64,000 bases of DNA from the NCBI GenBank assembly GCA_903864275.1, contig CAIPFE010000060.1:1-64000 (forward strand), given 5' to 3'. The first letter of the stretch is position 1; each line of letters opens with the position of its first letter. Below the pieces are notes generated by a model. That model saw only the letters and a program-made list of their open reading frames with translations, was not told the origin of the DNA and searched no databases. Shown one piece after another: positions 24,482 to 33,588 of this stretch. The DNA is from an uncultured Mucilaginibacter sp. (GTDB lineage: Bacteria > Bacteroidota > Bacteroidia > Sphingobacteriales > Sphingobacteriaceae). Position numbers and translations under genes: made by a program.

Positions 24482-26437
24482 TTACCGTACAATAAATACC
24501 CAGCCAGACAATTTGGGCGTATTGTTTTTAAGGTCGATGACGTAATAATAGGTGCCCTGCGGTAAAGGTGAGTTGTTATGGGTGCCGTCCCAGGGCTTTG
24601 CGTAGCCGGTTCCCTTATAAACAGGCTGGCCCCAGCGGTTAAAGATCAGGACCGAACAATCGGGATAAGTCACCAGTGCGTCGATATTCCATGTATCGTT
24701 TACGCCATCATTATTGGGTGAAAATGTGTTTGGAATGGTAATTTTTTTATAGACACGGACAAAAACGCTGCTGGTTGAAGTGCCGCAGGTTTTGGAGACT
24801 GCGGTTAAGGTGTAGGTAATATCGTCTGTCGGGGTGGCAATTGGGGTAAGCGATGCCGGGTTGTCGAGAAAAGTCGCAGGAGTCCACGAATAACTGACAA
24901 TATTATCGCCCTTCACGGTACCGTTTAATGTGGCCGACTGCCCCTCGAATAGAATTTTATCGCTGCCGGCATTGGCAACCGGGACTTGATTGACGGTGAC
25001 GATTACCGATTTGGTATTGTCGCTGCAGGTGCCACTGCTTATGGTAACGTTATAGGTAGTTGTTTGCAGCGGGGTTGCAACGGGGTTGGGGATAGCATCA
25101 TTGTCAAGGCCGGAGGAGGGCGTCCACTTATAACTTTGCCCGCCAGACGCGGAAAGCTGCACAGGCGTGCCTGCACAAACAGACACGCTGTTACTTACAA
25201 CCGGCACTATCGGCTGCGTAACAGTAACCGCGACTTGAACCGATGCGGTACAACCGCTGTCTGACATTGCCTGCACTGTATAAGTGCCTGCATCTGCCAG
25301 GGTAACGCTATTGATGATGAGCGGGTTTTGTGAGGTCGGGGCGATGTTGGGGCCGGTCCAGGTATAACTTACACCTCCGGAGGCGATGAGCGACAGGGGT
25401 GCCCCAACGCAAAGCGATTGCGGCGAAATGGCCGGGACGATGGGGACCGGGTTGACATATACAGTTAAAGGGGGAGAATAAACCCTGCATTGCACCGATG
25501 AAATATTTGAGCCATTGCCTATGCCAACCCTGTACTGGTAAACTCCCGAAACCGCGTTAGTAAATGGGATGCTGGCAGAGGCTGCCGCGTCTCCCGGAAT
25601 ATCCACCCACCCGGCGCCGTTGGTATTTGCCTGCCATTGATAAACAGGGGTTGTACCAGTTCCGGCCTGAACATTCGCGTTAACGGTATAGGCAGCATTA
25701 CTGCCCTGGCACAAATGCTCAGCAGGCTGCCCTGCCGTTGAACCAAACCCTACGTTAATTATAGGGCCGCAGGCACGGAAGGTAATGTCATCCAAAACAA
25801 AGTCGTTACCGTTGCCGCCGGGCGCATTATTGGTCATCACAACAACTATATCCGAAACATTTGCCGGGGTGGTAAAATAAGTACCTTCCTTGATCCACTG
25901 CGCCGTAGCAGTGGGCGCAATAATACCCGTTGAAAAAGGCGTGCCTAAAGTCTGCCCGGCCGTTGTTTGTATGGTAAATGTAATATTAGGCTGGCTGAAC
26001 CCGGCCGTAGTTGCATTCGGTATGATCAGGTTAAGAACATACGCCGAAAACTCGTACGTAGTATTCGGGCATAAACCGGTGGCTGTTTGCGTAAAAAAAA
26101 TGCTCGGCTGCTGGGATGCATTCACGATCATCATATAGCCGTTTGTGGTTCCGGTATGATCTGAGGGAACATTGTGCCAGGTATCGGAATGACAATTATC
26201 GGTGCCGGCCATGCTGTTAGCTATGGTATACTGGCCATCATTGGGGCAATTGGTAACGTAAGTCATATTAGTTATCCCGTTAGCTAAGGGCGGGCCGGGA
26301 TTTGTTCCCGACCCAAAATCCTGGTTAATAACAGGATCACCCAAACTGCCGTTACAGGTTTGGCCCTGCGATTGGATGGTAAACGCTAAAAAAAGGATCA
26401 GAAAAAATAGTTTCACATTAACGGGGGGCAGCATCAA
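24482..26437 (-). CDS. Secreted Ig-like/CHU_C (type B sorting) protein 2
   Basis: This protein also has 651 residues and the same domain order as the neighbour. It has a signal peptide (to TIQSQG, ~25), an N-terminal domain starting QTCNGSLGDPVINQDFGSG, Ig/PKD-like repeats and a CHU_C tail (IPNTFSPNNDGVNDTWNIDA). The two proteins align along their whole length without large gaps, so they arose by a recent tandem duplication and have since diverged mostly in the middle repeats. The pair is separated by 115 bases and may be co-transcribed from an upstream promoter near 26440-26580. Function is inferred as surface adhesion or glycan binding through type IX secretion. Confidence 0.9.
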   Translation of the reverse strand: MMLPPVNVKLFFLILFLAFTIQSQGQTCNGSLGDPVINQDFGSGTNPGPPLANGITNMTYVTNCPNDGQYTIANSMAGTDNCHSDTWHNVPSDHTGTTNGYMMIVNASQQPSIFFTQTATGLCPNTTYEFSAYVLNLIIPNATTAGFSQPNITFTIQTTAGQTLGTPFSTGIIAPTATAQWIKEGTYFTTPANVSDIVVVMTNNAPGGNGNDFVLDDITFRACGPIINVGFGSTAGQPAEHLCQGSNAAYTVNANVQAGTGTTPVYQWQANTNGAGWVDIPGDAAASASIPFTNAVSGVYQYRVGIGNGSNISSVQCRVYSPPLTVYVNPVPIVPAISPQSLCVGAPLSLIASGGVSYTWTGPNIAPTSQNPLIINSVTLADAGTYTVQAMSDSGCTASVQVAVTVTQPIVPVVSNSVSVCAGTPVQLSASGGQSYKWTPSSGLDNDAIPNPVATPLQTTTYNVTISSGTCSDNTKSVIVTVNQVPVANAGSDKILFEGQSATLNGTVKGDNIVSYSWTPATFLDNPASLTPIATPTDDITYTLTAVSKTCGTSTSSVFVRVYKKITIPNTFSPNNDGVNDTWNIDALVTYPDCSVLIFNRWGQPVYKGTGYAKPWDGTHNNSPLPQGTYYYVIDLKNNTPKLSGWVFIVR

Positions 26438-26553
26438 TTTGCAGCGGCAATTTAAGCTTAATATTTAAACAACGGATAATCGGGCGATTTATTAGCATAA
26501 AATATCGCCGGCAACGGCATTAATTTAATGGCAGTTAAAAGTTAAACATTGCA

Positions 26554-26587
26554 TTTGATCCTTATGTAATTAAAAAAGCTATTTTTG
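26554..26587 (+). promoter_or_regulatory. Bacteroidota-type promoter for the TonB-dependent receptor
   Basis: TATTTTTG (26580-26587) fits the TAnnTTTG -7 box. TTTG at 26554-26557 lies 22 bases upstream, slightly more than the ideal spacing. The ATG follows 18 bases after the -7 box, giving a leader of about 10-12 bases. No Fur-box-like sequence is evident. Confidence 0.4.
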
Positions 26588-26605
26588 TTATCCTGATTAA
26601 AGCCT

Positions 26606-28690
26606 ATGATGAAAATTTACCTCGCCTTAATTTTTATTTTTGTCATTGCGTCAGGCGCGAATGCGCAGAAGAAGCCCGATACCTTAAAAAAGGACACAAT
26701 ACTGCAGTTACAGCCAGTAACCGTAAGGGCTTATCTTTCTGAACAGCCGGTTTTGAGCGTGCCGGCCTCGGTAAGTGTTATCAATCAGCAGCAGTTAAAT
26801 GTCCAGCCGTCCAACTCCTTTATTTCTGTTTTGAACAGCCAACCCGGCGTAAGGGCCGAAGAACGCTCGCCCGGCAGCTATCGCTTGTCCATCAGGGGCA
26901 GCCTGCTGCGCTCACCTTTCGGGATTCGGGATGTAAAGATTTATTATGACGATATCCCGCTTACCGATGCGGGGGGCAATACCTATTTGAATGCTATAGA
27001 TTTTAACAGTGTTCATAACATGGAAGTATTAAAGGGCCCGGATGGCAGCTTGTTTGGTGCAAACACCGGCGGGGTGGTGTTATTGAGCCCGGTGCCACAC
27101 GGCGGCGATAATTTTGTATCGGCCGGTTTAAACGGTGGATCGTTTGGCCTGATCCATGAAAACACTGCGTTGCAGGAACGTTCGGGCAATTACCAGTTAA
27201 ATTTAAACCAGGGTTACGAAAGCTATGGCGGTTACCGCCTGCACAGCTATATGCAGCGGCAATACATTCAGGCTGTAAACAAGTGGACCTATAACAGTAA
27301 GGACGAATTGCGCGTGATGGGCTTTTATTCAGACCTCGGTTACGAAACCCCAGGCGGTTTAAATTTAGCCCAGTACCAGGCCGACCCGCAGGACGCAAGG
27401 CTGGCAACAAAAACCCTTCCAGGATCAATAACACAGCATGCGGGCATTTATCAAAAAATGCTTTTCGGTGGGGCGGTGAACGAATATCATTTTAATGATC
27501 ACTTACGCAACGTTCTATCCGTTTTTGGTACTTATGTTGATTTTGCAAACCCGTTTATTACCGATTACGAACAGCGTTATGAAAGTACCTACGGATTTCG
27601 TACGTATTTTGAGCTCACCGGGAACGACAGGGCAAATTTTAAATGGAAAACGAATGCAGGCCTCGAGTGGCAACAAACCAATGCGGATATCAATAATTAT
27701 GGGAACAGGCTTGGGGTAAGGGATACTGCGCAAACTTTAGACAAGATAAACACCAACCAGCATTTTTTCTTTGCCCGGTATGTAGCCGATATTGACAAAA
27801 AATTGCACCTTGAAGCTGCATTAAGCCTGAATTTTTACGACTACAAGTTTTTGAACGTTTTCCCCAATGAAGAAGCTGCTTATACCGATCGCAATTTTAC
27901 CCCGCAGCTAATGCCGCGTATAGCCTTATCCTACCAGCTAACCAGCGATTTTGCCTGGAGGGCCTCCGTAAGCCGCGGCTATTCAACGCCAACTACATCC
28001 GAGATACGCCCGACCGACCACGCCATCAATCCAAACCTGCAAGCGCAATCCGGCTGGAACTATGAAACAGGTTTCCGTTTGAGAAATAAGGACGAAAGTA
28101 TGTACCTGGACGCCTCGGTTTTTTATTACCACGTGCAAAATGCTATTGTCCCCCGTTTTAATGCGGATGAAACTGAGTATTACATCAACGCAGGCGGCAC
28201 CAACCAACCCGGCGCCGAAATTTATTTTACCGACTGGATCATCAGGGAAAATAGCTCCGGGTTTATCCGCGGGCTGCAGTTTAATGAATCGCTTACCCTT
28301 GATAAATTTACGTTCAGCAGTGATTATCATGACGCTACAACCAACTACGCCGGCAACAATTTAACCGGCGTGCCCGAACAGGTAATTGTTACCAGCTTTC
28401 AAATTAAATTGCAGCAGTCACTGTACCTTTTTGTTCAGCATAATTATACAGCGCGTATCCCGCTCAATGATGGCAATACCGTTTATGCACCGTCGTATAA
28501 TTTATTACAGGCAAAAGCTGGATGGGCTCATCAATTTAACAACAAAAGCCGACTGGAGATTTACGCCGGTGCAGATAACCTGCTCAATGAAAAATACAGC
28601 CTTGGCGATGACCTAAATGCAGTGGGCAACCGGTATTATAACGCCGCGGCGCCGCGTAATTATTATGTTGGTTTTAATGTGGTGTTTTAG
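26606..28690 (+). CDS. TonB-dependent receptor
   Basis: A 694-residue outer-membrane receptor. It has a signal peptide (to NAQ, ~20) and a plug domain (~40-155) with VPASVSVINQQQL, the conserved RGSLLRSPFGIRDVKIYYDD and VLKGPDGSLFGANTGGVVLL. A 22-strand beta-barrel ends in an aromatic strand (YYVGFNVVF). There is no N-terminal carboxypeptidase-like domain and no SusD partner, so it belongs to the siderophore/metal or vitamin type (FecA-like layout) and not the glycan-uptake SusC type. The ligand is unknown. It is encoded alone; the original downstream neighbour appears to have been rarA before an insertion at 28691-29890. Confidence 0.9.
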   Translation: MMKIYLALIFIFVIASGANAQKKPDTLKKDTILQLQPVTVRAYLSEQPVLSVPASVSVINQQQLNVQPSNSFISVLNSQPGVRAEERSPGSYRLSIRGSLLRSPFGIRDVKIYYDDIPLTDAGGNTYLNAIDFNSVHNMEVLKGPDGSLFGANTGGVVLLSPVPHGGDNFVSAGLNGGSFGLIHENTALQERSGNYQLNLNQGYESYGGYRLHSYMQRQYIQAVNKWTYNSKDELRVMGFYSDLGYETPGGLNLAQYQADPQDARLATKTLPGSITQHAGIYQKMLFGGAVNEYHFNDHLRNVLSVFGTYVDFANPFITDYEQRYESTYGFRTYFELTGNDRANFKWKTNAGLEWQQTNADINNYGNRLGVRDTAQTLDKINTNQHFFFARYVADIDKKLHLEAALSLNFYDYKFLNVFPNEEAAYTDRNFTPQLMPRIALSYQLTSDFAWRASVSRGYSTPTTSEIRPTDHAINPNLQAQSGWNYETGFRLRNKDESMYLDASVFYYHVQNAIVPRFNADETEYYINAGGTNQPGAEIYFTDWIIRENSSGFIRGLQFNESLTLDKFTFSSDYHDATTNYAGNNLTGVPEQVIVTSFQIKLQQSLYLFVQHNYTARIPLNDGNTVYAPSYNLLQAKAGWAHQFNNKSRLEIYAGADNLLNEKYSLGDDLNAVGNRYYNAAAPRNYYVGFNVVF

Positions 28691-28738
28691 ACCTATCAAT
28701 AATTTTAGGATTTAGCATTTGCTTTTCTGATTGACGGT
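28691..28738 (+). repeat. Direct repeat, left copy, flanking an inserted gene
   Basis: ATAATTTTAGGATTTAGCAT and the following TTTGCTTTTCTGATTGACGGT (28698-28738) match 29898-29940 almost exactly. The copies start exactly 1,200 bases apart. The left copy begins at the TonB receptor stop codon. Confidence 0.8.
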
Positions 28739-28757
28739 CCGATATGATTTACCCAAA

Positions 28758-29714
28758 TTACTTCATAGGTGTATTATCGCTTTGTATCATGTGCCAAATT
28801 TTGCCATGAGCAAAAGACAGTTCTGCATAAAACTCATAAAGTGTTTTTTTATTTGTTGCAATATTAATATAGTTGTATTTCCCATATATATAGAAATCTC
28901 TTTCACCAGATTTTAATTGATTTATATAGTTTATGTCTACCACTCCATCAAGGTTTATATTTTTTTGCACTGGCGCAGATGTAATAACATAACTATTTTC
29001 CGGCAACCACTTTTCCCTGCCATTTTCAGATATTACTTTTCGATCGGTAAGCCCCGGAATATTTATAGTCATGTTAGCGTAGCCGTCAATTATTTTTGCG
29101 GGCTGTTGTCCTATATTACTTATCAAAAAAGCAATTATAGCATAAGGTTTACCGAGCCTTACAGTGTCAAATGCGCTTATCTGAAGATACGCCCTATTCG
29201 TAAGTTCAAAGTTTTTTTGCGTTTGATTAAGTGCGGTTATTTGAGTATTTAGTGCCGCACTGTCTCTTTTTTGCCTTTTTACATCGGAGAGACTATCGCT
29301 TGTGAAAATTTGTTTTTGCAATTTTATGTATCCCTTATTGTAAGCCTTAGTTTCTTCAAGGGTTTTTATTGCGGTATTTGCAGAAGATTGCGCGGCATTT
29401 CCGGCTTTTACCACGCTTTCAACCTGGCCTGATGCAATGTGATAAAGATAGTAGGTAAAAACAGCCAAAAGGCCACTGATAATCACAGCAATAATAGAAA
29501 CCATATTTGCTATAATAGGCTGACTTTCTTTTTTCTTCAAATACCCGAGAAAAGTGATTTTTTTTGTTTTGTTATTTTGGCGAGTTTCCTTGCCATTATC
29601 GACTTGTTGTTGGTCATGCAAACCACTTTCGGGCTCGTTCTGATTGCTATTAGAATCACGAACATTTTCTTCCGGCTTATCGCTATTAGTGGTCTCTTCT
29701 TTTGGTTTGCGCAT
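28758..29714 (-). CDS. Single-pass membrane protein of unknown function
   Basis: I do not recognise this 318-residue protein. A ~60-residue charged, Asn/Glu/Gln-rich cytosolic N-terminus leads to one membrane helix (~72-94: MVSIIAVIISGLLAVFTYYL). A helical, coiled-coil-like stretch (~97-175, with AAQSSANTAIKTLEETKAYN) and a beta-rich extracytoplasmic domain (~180-318) follow. The latter resembles in style the periplasmic domains of proteins carried as cargo by integrated elements. The gene is AT-rich compared with its neighbours, is opposite in direction to both, and lies between two direct repeats. All of this points to acquisition by insertion between the receptor gene and rarA. Confidence 0.75.
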   Translation of the reverse strand: MRKPKEETTNSDKPEENVRDSNSNQNEPESGLHDQQQVDNGKETRQNNKTKKITFLGYLKKKESQPIIANMVSIIAVIISGLLAVFTYYLYHIASGQVESVVKAGNAAQSSANTAIKTLEETKAYNKGYIKLQKQIFTSDSLSDVKRQKRDSAALNTQITALNQTQKNFELTNRAYLQISAFDTVRLGKPYAIIAFLISNIGQQPAKIIDGYANMTINIPGLTDRKVISENGREKWLPENSYVITSAPVQKNINLDGVVDINYINQLKSGERDFYIYGKYNYINIATNKKTLYEFYAELSFAHGKIWHMIQSDNTPMK

Positions 29715-29890
29715 TGGTTGATAATAAGGTCACTATAAATGTATGCCTTAAAATCAAATTACCAATTTTATTTTTGCGGTTTCCCAACCCTTGCTATAGC
29801 ACCTAACTTAATGGAAAGAAAATAACTTCTCGAACCAATATTTTCTCTAATTCCCCGGAATTCAGGGGTTTTAAAATCGGGGTTATTCAA

Positions 29891-29940
29891 ACCTACTAAT
29901 AATTTTAGGATTTAGCATTTACTTTTCTGATTTTTACGGT
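29891..29940 (+). repeat. Direct repeat, right copy, ending at the rarA start
   Basis: ACCTACTAATAATTTTAGGA and the following TTTAGCATTTACTTTTCTGA, then TTTTTACGGT, end directly at the rarA ATG (29941). It matches 28691-28738 with about four substitutions and a two-base length difference. It is probably the original leader of rarA, duplicated when the intervening 1.15 kb was inserted. Confidence 0.8.
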
Positions 29941-31221
29941 ATGAATAACCTGCCGCCATTAGCCGAGCGCATGCGCCCAAAAAACCTGGATGATTATGTG
30001 GGCCAGAAACATTTGGTTGGGCCGGGGGCGGTATTGCGGAAAGCCATTGAATCAGGTGCGCTGCCATCTATGATCTTCTGGGGGCCGCCGGGTGTGGGGA
30101 AAACTACCCTGGCTTATATTATTTCGCAGCAGCTCGACAGGCCGTTTTTTTCGTTAAGCGCTATCAACTCGGGCGTAAAGGATGTGCGCGAGGTGATCGA
30201 AAAAGCAGCCGTGTTAAAAGCAGAAGGCCATACATTGCCTATTTTGTTTATTGACGAAATTCACCGTTTCTCAAAATCGCAGCAGGATTCATTACTGGGC
30301 GCCGTGGAGCGCGGCACGGTAACACTCATCGGCGCAACTACTGAAAACCCCTCGTTTGAAGTGATCTCGGCTTTGCTTTCACGCTGCCATGTTTATATCC
30401 TGCAGCCTTTAAATGAGGATGACCTGGTGAGTTTACTGGAAAAAGCCAAAAAGGAAGACGAGGTAATCCGCACAAAAAATATAATCATTAAAGAAAATGA
30501 GGCCCTGCTGCGCTTGTCCGGCGGCGATGCCCGCAAGCTGCTCAATATTTTTGAGTTGCTGGTAAATGCTTTCGACAGTAAAAAGATAGTGATCACAAAT
30601 GACGCCGTATTGGAGCATGTACAGCAAAACATGGCGCTTTATGATAAGGCCGGCGAGCAGCATTATGATATTATTTCGGCCTTCATTAAATCCATGCGCG
30701 GCAGCGACCCTAACGGCGCGGTTTACTGGCTGGCGCGAATGATCACCGGCGGCGAGGACCCGCTCTTTATTGCCCGGCGCATGCTGATATTAGCTTCCGA
30801 AGATATCGGCAATGCTAACCCTAATGCCCTTTTACTCGCCCAAAGCTGCTTTGAAGCAGTAAATGTGATTGGTATGCCCGAATCGCAGCTTATTTTATCG
30901 CAAACGGTTATTTACCTTGCCACATCTGCAAAAAGCAATTCGGCCACTACAGCCATTGGTGCTGCGATGGATCTTGTCCGCCAAACCGGCGACCTGCCGG
31001 TTCCCCTGCACCTGCGTAACGCGCCCACCAAACTGATGAAAAACCTGGGCTATGGGAAGGATTATAAATACGCCCACAGCTATGAAGGCAATTTTACCGA
31101 CCTGGATTTTCTGCCGGCAGAAATAAAAGGCACAAAATTATATAACCCTGGTAACAATGCCCGCGAGCAGGAATCAAAAGAAAAGTTAAAGAAACTTTGG
31201 GGCGAAAGATATAAGTATTAA
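29941..31221 (+). CDS. rarA: Replication-associated recombination protein A (AAA+ ATPase)
   Basis: The 426-residue protein is RarA/MgsA, a clamp-loader-like AAA+ ATPase acting at stalled replication forks. Walker A is FWGPPGVGKTTLAYI (~48-62), Walker B is PILFIDEIHRFSKSQQDSLL (~100-119) and sensor 1 is LIGATTENPSFEV (~129-141). The C-terminal tetramerisation part has MIRGSD-like and GGEDPLFIARRMLILASEDIG (~278-298). Length is typical. The start at 29941 fits the family's N-terminus (LAERMRPKNLDDYVGQ). The gene is solitary and its leader is a duplicated repeat copy, so its natural promoter may lie in or before that repeat. Confidence 0.95.
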   Translation: MNNLPPLAERMRPKNLDDYVGQKHLVGPGAVLRKAIESGALPSMIFWGPPGVGKTTLAYIISQQLDRPFFSLSAINSGVKDVREVIEKAAVLKAEGHTLPILFIDEIHRFSKSQQDSLLGAVERGTVTLIGATTENPSFEVISALLSRCHVYILQPLNEDDLVSLLEKAKKEDEVIRTKNIIIKENEALLRLSGGDARKLLNIFELLVNAFDSKKIVITNDAVLEHVQQNMALYDKAGEQHYDIISAFIKSMRGSDPNGAVYWLARMITGGEDPLFIARRMLILASEDIGNANPNALLLAQSCFEAVNVIGMPESQLILSQTVIYLATSAKSNSATTAIGAAMDLVRQTGDLPVPLHLRNAPTKLMKNLGYGKDYKYAHSYEGNFTDLDFLPAEIKGTKLYNPGNNAREQESKEKLKKLWGERYKY

Positions 31222-31300
31222 ATTTTTGTTCCCCGTTTGGCAGCCCCGGTGTTTTAAGTATCATTACAAAAAATTAACTGTTAACAGCTACCGTCAATTT

Positions 31301-32776
31301 ATGATATCAACCTTTCTCAGCCACGAACTAAAAGCCTTTTGGCGGTCAAAAAATACAGGTAAAAGCATTGTTATCCGTGTGGTAATGGGTATTTTTATAT
31401 TTTATCTTTTACTGAACGTCCTCGTTTTAGGCTTTTTCCTTGACAAGATTCTTGATAAGACTTTCCCAAGGGAAGACCTTGTTGTCGCGTTTTGCGGCAT
31501 CATCCTTATCTATTATTTATCCGATCTTTTGATGCGCCTGCAGCTGCAGGACCTGCCTACCCTGCGTGTTCAGCCTTATTTGCAGCTGCCTGTTAAGCGC
31601 AATTCGCTGGTTAAATACCTGGCCTTTACCGCCTTATTATCGGTGTTCAATTTGTGGCCGTTTATACTTTTTGTGCCCTTTGTTTTAAAAATAGTCGCCA
31701 CGGATTCCGGTGGCCTTACTGCACTGGCCTTTATAGTTTCAATTGCAGGCCTTACGGTATTTAATAATTACCTGGCCTTATATATTAAGCGAAAATCCAA
31801 TTTAAACGGCTGGATATTTTTGATCGTGTCAGGGGTAATAATATTGGTCGGCGTGTCCGATTTTTACTGGCATCTGATCTCCATTCGTAAAATATCCTAT
31901 TTGTTTTTTGGCCACCTGATAAACCAGCCTTTATTCGCATTGGTGCCTGTTTTGCTTGGCGTATTGATGTATTACCTGAATTTTTTATACCTGAAACAAA
32001 ACCTTTATCTCGAAGAACTCGGCTCGCGCAAAGCTTCATCATACAAAAGCAGTACTGAGTATCCGTTGCTGAACCGCTTTGGCAGTGTTGGTGACCTGGC
32101 AGGGAATGAGATTAAACTGATTTTGCGCAATAAACGTTCGCGTTCAGCTTTGATCATGGGGCTGTTTTTTATGTTTTACGGCCTGATATTTTACACCAAC
32201 CATCTTTATGGGGAGGGCTGGCGCATATTTGTGGGCATGTTTATGACAGGGATATTTATTATTAACTACGGCCAGTTTATGTTCAGCTGGCAGGCCTCCC
32301 ATTTTGATGGTTTGCTGGTGAGCAAGGTAAGCTTCTCCGATTTCCTGAAAGCCAAATACCTGTTATTTACTGTAGTATCCACCGGGTTTTTCCTGCTCAC
32401 CACGCCTTATGTATATTTTGGCTGGCAAATACTGCTCATCCATTTTATAATGTATGTATGGAATATCGGTGTGAACACAACATTGGTATTGTTTTTTGCC
32501 AACCGCAATTATAAGCGTATCGACTTGTCAAAGGGCGCTGCTTTTAATTGGGAGGGCGTTAGCGGTAACCAGTGGATATTATCTATCCCGCTGCTCCTGG
32601 CTCCCTATGTCATTTACGCGCCCTTCGCCTTGCTTGGCCATGCCGGTATTGGCCTGGCATTATTAGCGATAACCGGGATAGTGTTTATTTTTACACGCGG
32701 CTTTTGGATAAAGCAACTGGAAGCCGATTTTTATACAAAAAGATACAAAATAGCCGAAGGTTTCAGAAACAAATAG
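31301..32776 (+). CDS. DUF5687 family membrane protein, ABC exporter permease
   Basis: A 491-residue membrane protein from the ATG at 31301; an in-frame TTG at 31226 is too close to the rarA stop and gives a non-family extension. It starts MISTFLSHELKAFWRSKNTG and has about 11 hydrophobic segments, with a central cytosolic loop (about 245-275, YKSSTEYPLLNRFG). This is the DUF5687 family, which in Bacteroidota is paired with an ABC ATPase. The ATPase gene starts one base after its stop, so together they should form an exporter. Substrate is unknown. Confidence 0.85.
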   Translation: MISTFLSHELKAFWRSKNTGKSIVIRVVMGIFIFYLLLNVLVLGFFLDKILDKTFPREDLVVAFCGIILIYYLSDLLMRLQLQDLPTLRVQPYLQLPVKRNSLVKYLAFTALLSVFNLWPFILFVPFVLKIVATDSGGLTALAFIVSIAGLTVFNNYLALYIKRKSNLNGWIFLIVSGVIILVGVSDFYWHLISIRKISYLFFGHLINQPLFALVPVLLGVLMYYLNFLYLKQNLYLEELGSRKASSYKSSTEYPLLNRFGSVGDLAGNEIKLILRNKRSRSALIMGLFFMFYGLIFYTNHLYGEGWRIFVGMFMTGIFIINYGQFMFSWQASHFDGLLVSKVSFSDFLKAKYLLFTVVSTGFFLLTTPYVYFGWQILLIHFIMYVWNIGVNTTLVLFFANRNYKRIDLSKGAAFNWEGVSGNQWILSIPLLLAPYVIYAPFALLGHAGIGLALLAITGIVFIFTRGFWIKQLEADFYTKRYKIAEGFRNK

Positions 32777-32777
32777 T

Positions 32778-33482
32778 ATGATAGAAATTAAAGACTTAAA
32801 AAAAGTATACGCCGGTGTTACCGTTGTAAATGTGCCGCACCTGGAGATACGAAAAGGTGAAAGCGTTGGCCTGGTGGGCAATAACGGGGCCGGTAAAACA
32901 ACTTTGTTCCGCATGATGCTTGACCTGATACGGCCTGAAACGGGGGAAGTTTTATTAAATGGCGAAGTAGTTGCCGGGCACGAGAACTGGAAAAACTATA
33001 CCGCATCATACCTCGACGAAGGTTTTTTGATAGATTACCTTACCCCCGAAGAATATTTTTATTTTATCGGCGGCCTGCACCAGCAAAGCCGGGCGCATGT
33101 GGATGATTTTTTATCCGGGATGGGCGATTTTTTTAATGGTGAGATATTGAAGAAAGGTAAATATATCCGCGACCTGTCGAAAGGTAACCAGTGCAAAGTT
33201 GGGGTGGTATCATGCCTGCTGCAAAGCCCGGAATTATTAATGCTGGATGAACCATTTGCCAATATCGACCCAAGCACCCAGTTCCGTTTAAAAAGCATTT
33301 TGAAGGACCTGAACAAAAACAAGGGCGTAACCAACCTTATTTCCAGTCACGACCTTAACCATATTACTGATGTATGCGACCGTATATTGCTGATGGAAAA
33401 AGGGGTGATCATTAAGGATATTGCCACAAGCTCATCGACACTAAGTGAACTGGAGGCATATTTTGGTGTTGAGCAAGGATAA
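32778..33482 (+). CDS. ABC transporter ATP-binding protein
   Basis: A 234-residue ABC ATPase. Walker A is GLVGNNGAGKTTLFRMM (~32-48), the Q-loop region is ASYLDEGFLIDYL, the signature is LSKGNQCKVGVVS (~134, a variant of LSGGQ) and Walker B is ELLMLDEPFANIDPSTQ (~152-168). The switch His lies in NLISSHDLNHI. It has the size and spacing of ABC-2-type export ATPases. It is coupled to the DUF5687 permease gene (one-base gap). Downstream is a 28-bp perfect palindrome that may end the transcript. Confidence 0.92.
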   Translation: MIEIKDLKKVYAGVTVVNVPHLEIRKGESVGLVGNNGAGKTTLFRMMLDLIRPETGEVLLNGEVVAGHENWKNYTASYLDEGFLIDYLTPEEYFYFIGGLHQQSRAHVDDFLSGMGDFFNGEILKKGKYIRDLSKGNQCKVGVVSCLLQSPELLMLDEPFANIDPSTQFRLKSILKDLNKNKGVTNLISSHDLNHITDVCDRILLMEKGVIIKDIATSSSTLSELEAYFGVEQG

Positions 33483-33493
33483 AAAATGTACTG

Positions 33494-33521
33494 GTCGAGG
33501 CGCGATGCATCGCGCCTCGAC
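33494..33521. repeat. Perfect 28-bp palindrome
   Basis: GTCGAGGCGCGATG followed immediately by its exact reverse complement CATCGCGCCTCGAC, with no spacer. It lies 12 bases after the ABC ATPase stop. In RNA it would form a stem of at least 12 bp, but no U tract follows, so it is better viewed as a REP-like repeat than as a classical terminator. Confidence 0.75.
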
Positions 33522-33588
33522 GATGGGCTTACCGGAACGAATTACATACGAAAAACGTAAACTATTGCGTTTCTATAAAGAAATAAAC

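Noticed and set aside
31226..31300. Upstream TTG start for the DUF5687 gene
   Set aside because: It begins four bases after the rarA stop and adds a non-family extension; the ATG at 31301 gives the family's normal start.
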